A stretch of 64,000 bases of DNA from JAAELZ01 sp047639475 (GTDB lineage: Bacteria; Pseudomonadota; Gammaproteobacteria; Arenicellales; Poriferihabitantaceae), in the NCBI GenBank assembly GCA_047639475.1, contig JBLIOD010000009.1, positions 8,364 to 72,363 of the forward strand. The letters are read 5' to 3'. Made by a program: the position numbers and the translations under genes. How positions within the stretch are numbered: position 1 is the stretch's first letter; each line of letters begins with the position of its first letter. The notes beneath the pieces were generated by a model that was given only the letters and a program-made list of their open reading frames with translations, ran no database searches and was not told the origin of the DNA. Shown one piece after another: positions 8,357 to 17,012 of this stretch.

Positions 8357-8563
8357 CTAGCTCTTACGACCGTAACGCGCTTGGAACTTACCTACGCGAC
8401 CCGCAGTATCAACAATTTTTTGCTGACCTGTGTAAAACGGATGGCACTCTGAACACACTTCCACACTGATATCGCTACCAGAAGTTGAGCGGGTATCAAA
8501 TGTGTTACCGCAAGTGCAGCTAACTTTAATGCTATTGTAATTTGGATGTGTTTCAGCTTTCAT
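8357..8563 (-). CDS. rpmE: 50S ribosomal protein L31 (zinc-binding type)
   Basis: Large-subunit protein bL31. I chose the ATG at 8563 (68 aa) because it matches the usual N-terminus (MKAETHPNYN) and has a Shine-Dalgarno-like AGAGGA just upstream; a longer start would place that signal inside the gene. Four zinc ligands are present (Cys16, Cys18, Cys37, Cys40, in CTCGN and VCSECHP), so this is the C+ form, which in many bacteria is replaced by a C- paralogue under zinc starvation. The gene runs toward the nuclease gene and has a terminator shortly after it. Confidence 0.97.
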   Translation of the reverse strand: MKAETHPNYNSIKVSCTCGNTFDTRSTSGSDISVEVCSECHPFYTGQQKIVDTAGRVGKFQARYGRKS

Positions 8564-8722
8564 CGTTTTTCCTCTTGGCCGCACTTATTAGTGCGTATTG
8601 TGTTAATGCTTGCCCGAAATTCTAGGCGATTTTCGGGGGCGGTGAATATATGCAATATGGGCTTTAGTTGCAACAAATAAAGCCCACAATCTAAGTTTTC
8701 TATAAAGATTTTTGTAAAGTCT

Positions 8723-8847
8723 CAGCAAAGCGTTTCGAGCGATGCCAAGACAAGGCGAAAGTTAGCGAAAAAACGGAGTTTATATTAATAAACGAGCATT
8801 TTGAGCCAACTTTTAACGCCGTATTGGCGAGCGCAGTAGCTTTTCTG
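8723..8847. repeat. Dispersed ~130-nt hairpin element, copy 1
   Basis: It starts 7 nt after the rho stop. Outer arms CAGCAAAGC (8723-8731) and GCTTTTCTG (8839-8847) pair imperfectly. The centre contains GTTTAT-ATTA-ATAAAC within a segment, CGGAG...CGAGCATTTTGA, that recurs at 45480-45616. Further shared blocks are AGCGAAAAA, TTTTAACG and GCGCAGTAGC. It carries no U-run like a plain terminator. It looks like a REP/MITE-type dispersed element or a conserved 3'-UTR structure. Confidence 0.72.
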
Positions 8848-8854
8848 GGGCCTT

Positions 8855-10123
8855 TTATCGATTCATGGACTGGAAGAACTCTGCATTATTCTTGGTGGCT
8901 TTTAGCTTATCCAGCAAGAACTCAATAGCTTGAACATCATCCATTGGGTGCAGTAATTTACGTAGCAACCACACTTTTTGTAACTCGTCTGGCTCCATCA
9001 ATAGTTCCTCGCGGCGGGTGCCTGATTTATTGATGATGATAGAGGGGTAAGTGCGCTTCTCAGCAATACGTCGATCCAAATGCACTTCCATATTGCCGGT
9101 GCCTTTAAATTCTTCGTAAATTACCTCGTCCATTTTTGAACCGGTATCAACCAAAGCAGTTGCTAAGATTGTTAAGCTGCCGCCCTCTTCTAAGTTACGC
9201 GCTGCGCCGAAAAAACGCTTTGGGCGTTGTAAGGCATTCGCATCAACACCACCGGTCAACACTTTACCTGATGAAGGCGCTACGGTATTGTAAGCACGGG
9301 CTAGACGCGTAATAGAGTCTAGTAAAATAACGACGTCCTTTTTATGCTCAACCAAACGCTTGGCCTTTTCTAGCGCCATTTCAGACACCTGTACGTGACG
9401 CGTAGCTGGCTCATCGAAGGTAGATGAAATAACTTCACCGTTAATCATTCGCGACATCTCTGTTACTTCTTCTGGACGCTCATCGATCAACAGAACGATT
9501 AAATGCGCATCAGGGTTATTGGCAGTAATGGCTTGCGCAATTTGCTGCAGCATCACAGTTTTACCTGTTTTGGGCGCCGATACAATCAAGCCACGTTGGC
9601 CTTTGCCAATGGGTGAGATTAAATCGATCACGCGGCCGGTAATGTCTTCAGACGAACCGCTTTCACGTTCTAGACGTAGGCGCTTGTCTGGGTGTAGCGG
9701 CGTACCATTCTCAAACAAGATTTTATTCTTAACTTGATCAGGCTCTTGATAATTAATAGTTTGTACTTTTAGCAGCGCAAAGTAACGCTCAGATTCTTTT
9801 GGCGGGCGAATGAGGCCTGAAACCGTATCACCGGTGCGTAGACCAAAACGCCTGATTTGACTAGGCGAGACATAAATGTCATCTGGACCTGCGACATAAG
9901 AGCTGACGGCTGAGCGTAAAAAACCGAAACCATCTTGTAAAATCTCGACCACGCCTTCGCCGTGAATATCGACGCCTTTTTTGGATTCGGATTTTAAGAT
10001 AGCAAAAATTTGTTCTTGCTTACGCTGACGACCAATGTTGTCGATACCGAGCGATGTGGCGAGCTCGACGATTTCAGCGGGAGATTTGAGTTTTAATTCA
10101 GATAAATTGAGTGATGAAGACAT
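8855..10123 (-). CDS. rho: Transcription termination factor Rho
   Basis: RNA-dependent hexameric ATPase that releases RNA polymerase. At 422 aa it is the standard proteobacterial form without large insertions. The N-terminal helix bundle (SSSLNLSELKLKSPAEIVEL) is followed by the cold-shock-like RNA-binding OB domain (about 50-120, with EILQDGFGFLRS) and the RecA-like ATPase domain with Walker A SAPKTGKTVML, Walker B VVILLDSITRLARAYN and the Q/R-loop region TGGVDANALQRPKRFFGAAR. Upstream, between tpx and rho, lies a long nested hairpin that may belong to the rho leader. Confidence 0.98.
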   Translation of the reverse strand: MSSSLNLSELKLKSPAEIVELATSLGIDNIGRQRKQEQIFAILKSESKKGVDIHGEGVVEILQDGFGFLRSAVSSYVAGPDDIYVSPSQIRRFGLRTGDTVSGLIRPPKESERYFALLKVQTINYQEPDQVKNKILFENGTPLHPDKRLRLERESGSSEDITGRVIDLISPIGKGQRGLIVSAPKTGKTVMLQQIAQAITANNPDAHLIVLLIDERPEEVTEMSRMINGEVISSTFDEPATRHVQVSEMALEKAKRLVEHKKDVVILLDSITRLARAYNTVAPSSGKVLTGGVDANALQRPKRFFGAARNLEEGGSLTILATALVDTGSKMDEVIYEEFKGTGNMEVHLDRRIAEKRTYPSIIINKSGTRREELLMEPDELQKVWLLRKLLHPMDDVQAIEFLLDKLKATKNNAEFFQSMNR

Positions 10124-10239
10124 AAAAATAAAGGGAAGACGCCTTAAGGGTTAAGGCCTAATTATTGACGAGCTATGGTTGGTGTAGCTTGGGTGTGCGG
10201 ATCCACAAACCGTGGCGCACTGAAAGAACGAAGCGAATG

Positions 10240-10365
10240 CCCTAATCTAACTTGGCGAACTTGTTCTAACGCGGATGATACTCAGGCTCGCAATCCTTGT
10301 CTAGTATTAAATCCGCGTTATTGAGGCTTATAAAACTTGGCTTAAGCTAAGTTAGATGATTAGGG
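10240..10365. repeat. Long nested inverted repeat between tpx and rho
   Basis: Outer arms CCCTAATCTAACTT (10240-10253) and AAGTTAG-ATG-ATTAGGG (10349-10365) pair with a 3-nt bulge. A perfect 10-bp inner stem is formed by TAACGCGGAT (10267-10276) and ATCCGCGTTA (10311-10320). The structure begins 4 nt after the tpx stop and ends 116 nt before the rho start. It could be a tpx 3' structure, a rho leader element or a mobile palindrome. Its sequence is unlike the hairpin repeats at 8.7 and 45.5 kb. Confidence 0.7.
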
Positions 10366-10369
10366 TTGT

Positions 10370-10870
10370 TTAACCCAGTGCAGCAATGGCTGCTTCGTAA
10401 TCAGGCTCATCGCCAATTTCTGTCACTAGCTCGGTGTAAACCACTTTGTTATCTTCGTCGATCACCACTACAGCACGGGCCGTTAAACTGGCTAAAGGGC
10501 CATCAGTAATCATCACGCCGTAATCCGTTGCGAACGCTTGGCTGCGCATCATGGACAAGGTTTTAACCGAATCAGTATTTTCAGCCGAGCAAAAGCGACT
10601 TTGCGCGAAGGGTAAATCAGCTGACACAATCAATACTACCGTATCGTCTCTTTGAGCCGCGCTTTGATTAAACTTGCGAGTAGAAATTGCACAAGTCGGT
10701 GTATCAATACTGGGGATGATATTTAATAGCTTCTTTTTACCTGCGTAACTATCCAGCGTCACATCAGCCAAATCATGGCCCGTTAATGTAAATGTGGGCG
10801 CTGCTGCACCAACGCTAGGCAGATCACCATTGGTATTGGTGGCATCGCCATGTAGTGTTATTTTAGCCAT
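10370..10870 (-). CDS. tpx: Thiol peroxidase (2-Cys peroxiredoxin Tpx)
   Basis: Periplasmic or cytosolic peroxiredoxin that reduces hydrogen and alkyl peroxides with thioredoxin. At 166 aa it has normal length. The peroxidatic Cys sits in IDTPTCAISTRKFN and the resolving Cys in AQSRFCSAENTD, both characteristic of Tpx. No signal peptide is seen. The conserved N-terminal GxxxxxGDxxP is partly changed (NTNGDLPSVGAAAPTF). It is the first gene before the rho hairpin and has its own upstream spacer. Confidence 0.96.
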   Translation of the reverse strand: MAKITLHGDATNTNGDLPSVGAAAPTFTLTGHDLADVTLDSYAGKKKLLNIIPSIDTPTCAISTRKFNQSAAQRDDTVVLIVSADLPFAQSRFCSAENTDSVKTLSMMRSQAFATDYGVMITDGPLASLTARAVVVIDEDNKVVYTELVTEIGDEPDYEAAIAALG

Positions 10871-11042
10871 ACTATAATTCTCTAATTTAAAAAGGGGAAA
10901 ATGAGGTGCCTAATTGGAATCACCTCTATGTGAGATCGCAGCTATTTTATGCGATACATGAGCAAGGCACTATATTAATTATTAAGCCTTTAATACTCAC
11001 CCTCACTATCTTGTTCGCAAAAAGCGCTATTTTGGTTCGCCT

Positions 11043-12162
11043 TTATGGCGTTACAATCAGTTCGCAATCTTCGTCGAGAGGGTTACCAAAGGTATTATCA
11101 CTTGCCATGCAACGGATATTGCCAACCCCTGCTAATCCTCCAAAGAAAGAGCTTTGAGAAAGCGAGGTGCTAGAGCCCGCATTTCCTTCGATTTCAGAAT
11201 AAATTGTCGAGCGCCTTATTTGAGGTTCGGCGTCGTTGTCAGATCGCATAGCTTGGGGCTTTGTGCCATGCGGCAGGATATAACTATTAAAGATCTCTGG
11301 TGAGCCGCCATCATTCAAAATACCTTGGTTACTTAATGACCCATTATCGACTTCAATTCGCACCCCATCTAGCCGGGCGATGAGTTTAAGTTGTAAAAGC
11401 CATAAGTATGGTCTCCATACCACTCCTTAAACTTTGAACGGTTGATTATCGGATGAGATTGCTCAGTGTTATAGACCGCATAATTACTGCCATCAAATGA
11501 CTTTGAGCCAGCTAAAATACTCGAGTCATTAATAATCGGACTAGCCGAATCATTGTATATGCCATAATTATTTGTGCACCGTCTACCACCACTGTTACCT
11601 TATTCATGTTAAACACGGTATTAAGGTTCTCCTTGACATTAAAGTTATACACCCCGGTGGAGGTAGTGCCCGCAGCACCCCCTTCGGGACCCGTGCCGTT
11701 AAAAACAGATAGGTTACTGAACGGGGAATAGCCACTTCCAATTATCAAGGCGGAATCTGGTCCTGTGTCACTATGACCTATAGAACCACGAAGCTGCGTA
11801 ACACCCTCGCCACTTCCCACTACATTAACGAATCTTCTCATGACCAGTTGCTCTTCGAGGTCGTAAATTCCGGGGCCAATCAGGACCAGATAGTGATTTT
11901 GATAAGTACCCACAATTGAATTTAGCGCAGCCACTGGGTCCCTAGAATCTCTCCCTGATGGGGATACCGTCACCACATGTTGCAAGGGGGTCGCCTCATC
12001 ACCAAACAACAGGATGACCACCACACTGTTTTGCGCGTAGGCACAATTGACCACAACAATCAAAGCGCACACCAAGGTGACGCTGACTTTCTGGATATTG
12101 CGATTTAGCTTAGTAACAAAATAATTACCATCTTTCTCTATCAATTTATGATGATTCTTCAA
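11043..12162 (-). pseudogene. Secreted right-handed beta-helix repeat protein, broken by two frameshifts
   Basis: Three consecutive frames read as one protein. Frame 1 (12162 to about 11570) has a signal peptide (LVCALIVVVNCAYAQ), then VVTVSPSG and VNVVGSGEGVTQL, typical of pectate-lyase-like beta helices. After VVVDGA the sense continues one frame over as NNYGIYNDSASPIINDS and SNYAVYNTEQSHPIINRS. After NLNSS it moves again to RLDGVRIEVDNGSLSNQ and ends at 11043. About 22-residue coils with G(I/V)YND..P.I..S support the joined reading. Both breaks are explained by loss of one base. Without the frameshifts this would be a beta-helix surface or secreted protein of about 370 aa. True decay and sequence error cannot be told apart here. 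Confidence 0.72.
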
Positions 12163-12442
12163 TAGCTTCTAGAATTTCACGCTATTTAACTTTGATTTCA
12201 TTTTGAGAGTCTTTCTCTAGTTAAAATCTGCTCCTGAAAAAGGCCTTACTGACTATTAGCTCGCCTATTTTCACTCAATGTGAATGATCATTCGCCAAAG
12301 GTTTTTTAGCCGTGTTCTAAGAGTCTGTCGAATCTATGCAACTCAAACAGCCTATCACCCCGCTGCCATTAAAGGAATACTCTGTAAGCCAAGCTGGTTT
12401 GTCCACTCAAATCAAGCTTACCTCCTCCCACAAAGGTGCCTC

Positions 12443-13558
12443 TTAAATCACTTCTCGTTTTGCTGTTAAATACTTTTGGGTCGACATCTCCCACAAACGA
12501 CTAGCAGTACGCTGAAACGGCATGGCCAATTTACTGCCTCGATACAAGGCATTGGGCGGCGCTTCTGCTGAAAGTAGCAGTTTAACTTGGTAGTCGTAGG
12601 CCGTATCAATCAAGTTGATCAACCTTCGCGCGGCGGGGTCATCGTCGTCTTTTAACACGGGAATATTTGAAACGATCAAGGTATCGAATTGATTGGCCAC
12701 TTGAATGTAATCCATTTGAGATCGATACGTTCGGCACAGCTCGTCAAACTCAAACCACGCTAAGCCATCAGCAACGCTCACCGCTTGTATTGGCCGTCCT
12801 GCAATAGGTAAGGGCTTAGGGGTTAATTCAGTTGCCCCAGTAAGTTGATGATAGCAACGCTTCAACCCTGCACTGGCCTTTTCATCTAAGGGCGAATAAT
12901 AAATCTCGTCGAACACCCACTCCCGGGTGCGAAAATCTTTGTCGCCCGAGACCTCAATAACATGGCTATGCTGATTGAGTAGGCGAATAGCACCCATGAA
13001 GGAATCGCGCTGAATACCATCTAGATACAAGTTATTTGGCGCCGTGTTGGAGGTAGTCACCAGCACCACTCCTTGCGCGTAGAGGTGCTTTAACAAGCCG
13101 TGTAAAATCATCGCATCGGCAATATCAGTCACCATGAATTCATCCAAGCACAGCAGTTTATTTTTATCTGATACTTGCTTAGCAATCAACTCAAGCGGGT
13201 TGGTCTGGTTAGCCAACTTGCCATTTTGCTCGTGCACCCACAGCATAAAGCGATGGAAATGAATACGCCACTTCTCCGTAATCGGTACTTGTTCAAAGAA
13301 CAGGTTCATCAAATGCGTTTTACCGCGCCCGACGCCGCCCCAAATATATAGCCCCTTTTGTTGCTCGTTATTTAGCTGTTTCGAATCACCCAACCAGTTA
13401 ACACTGAGGCGTGACAGCCAACTTTTTGGGGGCTTATTTTGTGCTGCCTCCAATTCAATATATAGATTAGCTAATGAATCGATCAAAGAGCGTTGCTGCG
13501 TGTCAGCGTCTAACTGTCCCGAATCAACAAGTCCAGCAATGGTCTCTTTAAAACTCAT
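12443..13558 (-). CDS. zapE: Cell division protein ZapE (AFG1-like ATPase)
   Basis: P-loop ATPase of the AFG1/ZapE family, linked in E. coli to FtsZ-ring dynamics. At 371 aa it has the expected length. Walker A is GGVGRGKTHLMNLFF, Walker B is LLCLDEFMVTDIADAM, and the sensor region is LVTTSNTAPNNLY. It overlaps the upstream HAD-nucleotidase gene by an ATGA, so the two are co-transcribed on the minus strand. Confidence 0.95.
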   Translation of the reverse strand: MSFKETIAGLVDSGQLDADTQQRSLIDSLANLYIELEAAQNKPPKSWLSRLSVNWLGDSKQLNNEQQKGLYIWGGVGRGKTHLMNLFFEQVPITEKWRIHFHRFMLWVHEQNGKLANQTNPLELIAKQVSDKNKLLCLDEFMVTDIADAMILHGLLKHLYAQGVVLVTTSNTAPNNLYLDGIQRDSFMGAIRLLNQHSHVIEVSGDKDFRTREWVFDEIYYSPLDEKASAGLKRCYHQLTGATELTPKPLPIAGRPIQAVSVADGLAWFEFDELCRTYRSQMDYIQVANQFDTLIVSNIPVLKDDDDPAARRLINLIDTAYDYQVKLLLSAEAPPNALYRGSKLAMPFQRTASRLWEMSTQKYLTAKREVI

Positions 13559-14214
13559 ACCGGCATAATATCTTTATAAGACGAGAGCAAGGCGTAACTG
13601 TCGTGTCGCATCGGCTTCCCTTTTAAATCAGGCAAGCTGATGCCCAACAATGAAGCAATTCCGTAGCGCTTCGCTTCATCAAGCACACTAAAACTATCAT
13701 CTATAAACAAGGAGCGCGTTTTATCGAAATGATATCGCTCAGACAGCTTTTCCCACGCACCTGGCATTTCTTTCGCCAAACCCAATTGGTGTGAGGTTAT
13801 CACTTCATCAAAATAGGGCCTTAGTTTGACCTTCTGCATTTTAAGGCCCAAGGTGTCTTCATGGGCATTGGTAAACAACACCACATTTTTATTGTGTTCT
13901 CGTAAGGTCGCTAAAAATTCATGTACATAGGGCCTAGGGCCAATTAAATGCGAGACTTCGTTTTTAAGTTCCAATATAGGCAGGCCTAACTCATCGCTCC
14001 AATAGGCTATGCTGTACCACTTTAGTTGCCCTCGAAGAGACATCATTTTATCGAACAGCAATTGTTTGCAGTCGGCTAAATTCATGCCTTCTTTCTCTGC
14101 GTATCGCTGTGGAACGTGATGCAACCAGAAATAGTTATCGAAGTGAAGGTCGAGCAAGGTTCCGTCCATGTCTAAAAACACGGTGTCGGTTTGGTGCCAT
14201 TCTACCAAGCTCAT
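13555..14214 (-). CDS. yrfG: HAD-superfamily 5'-nucleotidase (GMP/IMP nucleotidase YrfG-like)
   Basis: 219 aa. HAD motif I is VFLDMDGTLLDL (nucleophile and acid/base Asp), motif II is VLFTNAH, and the C-terminal LFIDDSFSVLDEAKRYG is motif IV with its paired acidic residues. The helical cap with LHFDNYFWLHHVPQRYAEK resembles E. coli YrfG, which dephosphorylates GMP and IMP. The substrate is inferred from the family. It is coupled by ATGA to zapE and lies 23 nt after the haemoglobin gene. Confidence 0.88.
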   Translation of the reverse strand: MSLVEWHQTDTVFLDMDGTLLDLHFDNYFWLHHVPQRYAEKEGMNLADCKQLLFDKMMSLRGQLKWYSIAYWSDELGLPILELKNEVSHLIGPRPYVHEFLATLREHNKNVVLFTNAHEDTLGLKMQKVKLRPYFDEVITSHQLGLAKEMPGAWEKLSERYHFDKTRSLFIDDSFSVLDEAKRYGIASLLGISLPDLKGKPMRHDSYALLSSYKDIMPV

Positions 14215-14237
14215 CGAGTCAGTTTTTGTAGCAGGCT

Positions 14238-14711
14238 TTATGATTCGCCGTCAGAGCGCTGTTGCTCTTGGCGTTGCGCCGATGCTTGAACAACACGGTT
14301 GGCCGGCACCACTAATTGCGTTATCAGGTATTCTGCAAATGCTTCGGTATAAGGTTGCGCTGCAATCGCGGCGGTCATGCAACGTAACCACGCATCGCGG
14401 TGACTATTATCAATGTCAAAGCGGGCATGAAAACCAGGGATGCTAATCGACCCATATTTATCTTTATACTCCCGTGGGCCGCCCAGCCAAGCGTTCAAGA
14501 ATACCGCGAGTTTGTCTCTAGATAGCGCTAAATCAGGGCTATGCATTTGTCTAACTGACGCCACTGCAGTCTGCTCGTCGGTTTCCATCTCATCATAAAA
14601 AGCATCTACCAACACTCTGACGCCTTCACGACCGCCGGCGGCTTGAAAAGATTGATCACCATTGCCAAACTCGTTGTCAGTTACTTCCTTCATTTTAGTC
14701 AAATGGTGCAT
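14238..14711 (-). CDS. Group II truncated haemoglobin
   Basis: 2-on-2 globin. Seen: AAGGREGVRVLVDAFYDEME, the MHSPDLALSRDKLAVFLN segment, the invariant WLGGPREY, and the proximal His in PGFHARFDIDNSHRDAW followed by RCM. I prefer the ATG at 14711 because GGAG lies about 10 nt upstream; an ATG at 14741 would add ten residues. Such proteins bind O2 or NO and serve in oxygen sensing or NO and peroxide protection. It is probably co-transcribed with yrfG and zapE and lies opposite hemH. Confidence 0.87.
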   Translation of the reverse strand: MHHLTKMKEVTDNEFGNGDQSFQAAGGREGVRVLVDAFYDEMETDEQTAVASVRQMHSPDLALSRDKLAVFLNAWLGGPREYKDKYGSISIPGFHARFDIDNSHRDAWLRCMTAAIAAQPYTEAFAEYLITQLVVPANRVVQASAQRQEQQRSDGES

Positions 14712-14880
14712 TAAAAATTCGCTCCAAAGCTTAAACACCATTGCCCTAAAACGCTAGCGTGATTTGGGGGAAACTCTATTTTAGTTCGCCGTAAATTTCT
14801 AATGCAAAAATCGTGTTTAGTCGATAAGCTTGGTGTAGGCTTCATCTGCTTCTTTCAGACTTAAAACTAAAGACTATTAT

Positions 14881-15939
14881 ATGAGTGAGTTCGATCATTC
14901 CCGGCCAGAAACCATTGGCATTTTATTGACCAACTTGGGTACTCCGAAATCTGCAACAAAAAAAGATGTGCGCATTTACCTAAAAGAGTTTCTTTCTGAT
15001 CAACGCGTCATCAAGATGTCTAAGATTTTGTGGTGGCCTATTCTCAATTTAGTGATCTTAAACACCCGGCCCAAACGCTCTGCAAAAGCCTATGCCAAAG
15101 TCTGGACAGACGACGGCTCTCCCCTATTAAGCATTGCCAAGCAGCAAACCGTCGCATTACAATCTGCTTTTGGTGATGCGCCTGTAAAAGTAGTACTGGC
15201 AATGCGTTACGGTTCACCTTCTATAAGCCAAGGCCTAACGGATTTGCGCAAAGCCGGCGCGAGAAAGATATTGGTATTCCCGCTGTATCCACAATACTCC
15301 GCCACCACTACCGCCTCCACTTTTGACGCCGTCGCTAGTGCCTTGAAAACTGAAAACTGGCTGCCTGAACTTCGCTTTATTAATCATTACCACGACAACG
15401 CCAGTTATATCAAAGCGTTGGCAGATAGCGTTCGTACACACTGGCAACAAAATGGACAAGCTGAAAAGTTATTGATGTCGTTCCACGGCATTCCGCAAGA
15501 ATATTTTACTGACGGCGACCCCTATCACTGTGAATGCCAAAAAACGGGCCGTTTGCTAGCTGAAGAGTTACAACTCGAAAAGTCGCAATGGTTGCTAACG
15601 TTTCAGTCCCGCCTAGGGCCGAAACAATGGCTCAAGCCCTACACCGATGAAAGCTTAAAGCAACTGGGCGCAGAGGGCATTCAATCACTCGATGTTATCT
15701 GCCCGGGTTTTAGTACTGATTGCCTAGAAACCTTAGAAGAAATGGTCATGGAAAATAGGAATATTTTTATGGCTGCTGGCGGCCAGCAATATAGTTATAT
15801 TGATTGTTTAAACGCCTCCTCCCAACATATTTCCACCCTACAAAAAATAGCGCAAAATCATATACAGGGATGGAATTTCCCGCCTACCGAAGTGGATTTG
15901 GTGGAACGTCAGGGGCATGCAGACTCAATCAAAGGTTAG
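14881..15939 (+). CDS. hemH: Ferrochelatase
   Basis: Inserts Fe2+ into protoporphyrin IX, the last step of haem b synthesis. At 352 aa, the N-terminal TIGILLTNLGTP, the metal-site His in LLMSFHGIPQEYF, and the C-terminal signature VICPGFSTDCLETLEE are all conserved. Part of the substrate clamp, YPQYSATTTAS, is also seen. It is a single transcription unit, followed about 90 nt later by a stem-loop with a T-run. hemJ and hemW are elsewhere in the window. Confidence 0.97.
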   Translation: MSEFDHSRPETIGILLTNLGTPKSATKKDVRIYLKEFLSDQRVIKMSKILWWPILNLVILNTRPKRSAKAYAKVWTDDGSPLLSIAKQQTVALQSAFGDAPVKVVLAMRYGSPSISQGLTDLRKAGARKILVFPLYPQYSATTTASTFDAVASALKTENWLPELRFINHYHDNASYIKALADSVRTHWQQNGQAEKLLMSFHGIPQEYFTDGDPYHCECQKTGRLLAEELQLEKSQWLLTFQSRLGPKQWLKPYTDESLKQLGAEGIQSLDVICPGFSTDCLETLEEMVMENRNIFMAAGGQQYSYIDCLNASSQHISTLQKIAQNHIQGWNFPPTEVDLVERQGHADSIKG

Positions 15940-16030
15940 GCATTGTCGCTGCTTTTAAGGAAAAATCTCGGCATAAACGAGTAATCCGAAGGTTAACAAA
16001 TCGCTCGGCAGGGATCATCAAATCAGTAAG

Positions 16031-16063
16031 AAATAGTGATTTTGCGCAGCTTCACTATTTTTA
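16031..16063 (+). terminator. Rho-independent terminator downstream of hemH
   Basis: AATAGTGA (16032-16039) pairs perfectly with TCACTATT (16052-16059) across a 12-nt loop, and a T-rich run follows (TTTTTAA). The stem is AT-rich. It is 92 nt after the hemH stop. Confidence 0.55.
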
Positions 16064-16212
16064 AAATATTTTTGTAATTATTTCAATAACTTACTGACTT
16101 CTTCAAATCTAATATATCGCTATTTATGCTTTACGAGTAATTGTGGGGCAGTATATAGTGATAAATTGAAAAACTGTATCTGATAGACACTCATCACTAA
16201 GCCAAAAATATC

Positions 16213-16960
16213 ATTAAAAAATCAAATCCCAACAAAAGAAGGCATACGCTCCATGCACTTGCTGGTGCGGTAACCCTGGGCACCGTAATGCCGAAACAAT
16301 GAGCGAAACCTTTGGTTGACGTTGTAGTGCTTCCCTCTCATGCACAAACCACGACCACTAGTGGCACAGCGACTGCAACTACTGCAGCTGATCCATGCGC
16401 TGTAGTCCCCACCGGCAGTCAACAGTTTATGGTTTCAGGGTCGTTTCTCGTACCAGCTTGCGTCACGCAAATTAAGGTTACTGCTCTGGGAGCTGCAGGC
16501 GGTGCCGGCTCAGATCGCTCTAGTCCAGTTGCTGCCGCAGGATTAGGAGGCCAAACGATAGACACCCTTAGGGTCACCCCCGAGAAATACTAACAGTGAC
16601 TGTCGGAATCCAAGGTGTAGATAGTCCTGGACAATCAGGTGGTGGTGGTTTAGGCCATGGTAATGGCGGCGCAGGCGGTAACGGCGGCATCACCGCGGGT
16701 GGTGGTGAAAGATCTAATCCAGGGGGCACGGGCGGGGCGACACGAATGGCCAAGCTAGCACTGGCAAAAATAATACAACTGCCGGCCTAAGCGGCGGAAA
16801 TGGTGGAAATGGAGGGGCTGGCGGCGGCGGTCAAGTCGGTGGTGGCGGCTCTCATACAGGTCATTCTGCCGGCGGTGGCGGTGGCTCTGGTTTTGCGACC
16901 AGCGGCACCACATCAGCTGGAATGCAATCCGGCAACGGAATGGTAACGGTTACTTATTAG
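16213..16960 (+). pseudogene. Glycine-rich secreted protein, broken by a stop and two frameshifts
   Basis: The frame can be followed from an ATT at 16213 (reading KKSNPNKRRHTLHALAGAV, a plausible signal-peptide start) through an in-frame TGA at 16300-16302. It continues to SFLVPACVTQIKVTALGAAG and AAGLGGQTIDTLRVTP. It shifts there: the expected PGEILTVTVG turn continues one frame over as EILTVTVGIQGVDSPGQ, so one base is missing. It shifts again after GGTGGA into TNGQASTGKNN, a Gly-rich tail and the final SGNGMVTVTY stop. The F.VP.V..I.V....G.GG opening, PGE.LTV.VG middle and G.V.VTY end are hallmarks of Gly-rich secreted proteins. The start codon may itself be mutated. Confidence 0.7.
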
Positions 16961-16984
16961 CCAGCTCAAAGCCTATCGAACTGA

Positions 16985-17012
16985 CAAATAATCGCTTATA
17001 AGCGATTATTTG
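16985..17012. terminator. Perfect 28-nt palindrome at the MATE gene end
   Basis: CAAATAATCGCTTA is followed at once by its exact complement TAAGCGATTATTTG, with no spacer. The stop codon of the MATE gene (16996-16998) lies inside. It sits between the convergent ends of the Gly-rich gene and the MATE gene, so it could act as a bidirectional terminator. It lacks a loop and a long U-run, so this is not certain. Confidence 0.45.

Noticed and set aside
12284..12469. A 61-aa plus-strand ORF between the beta-helix pseudogene and zapE
   Set aside because: It overlaps the zapE end, has no ribosome-binding site and no signal or domain.
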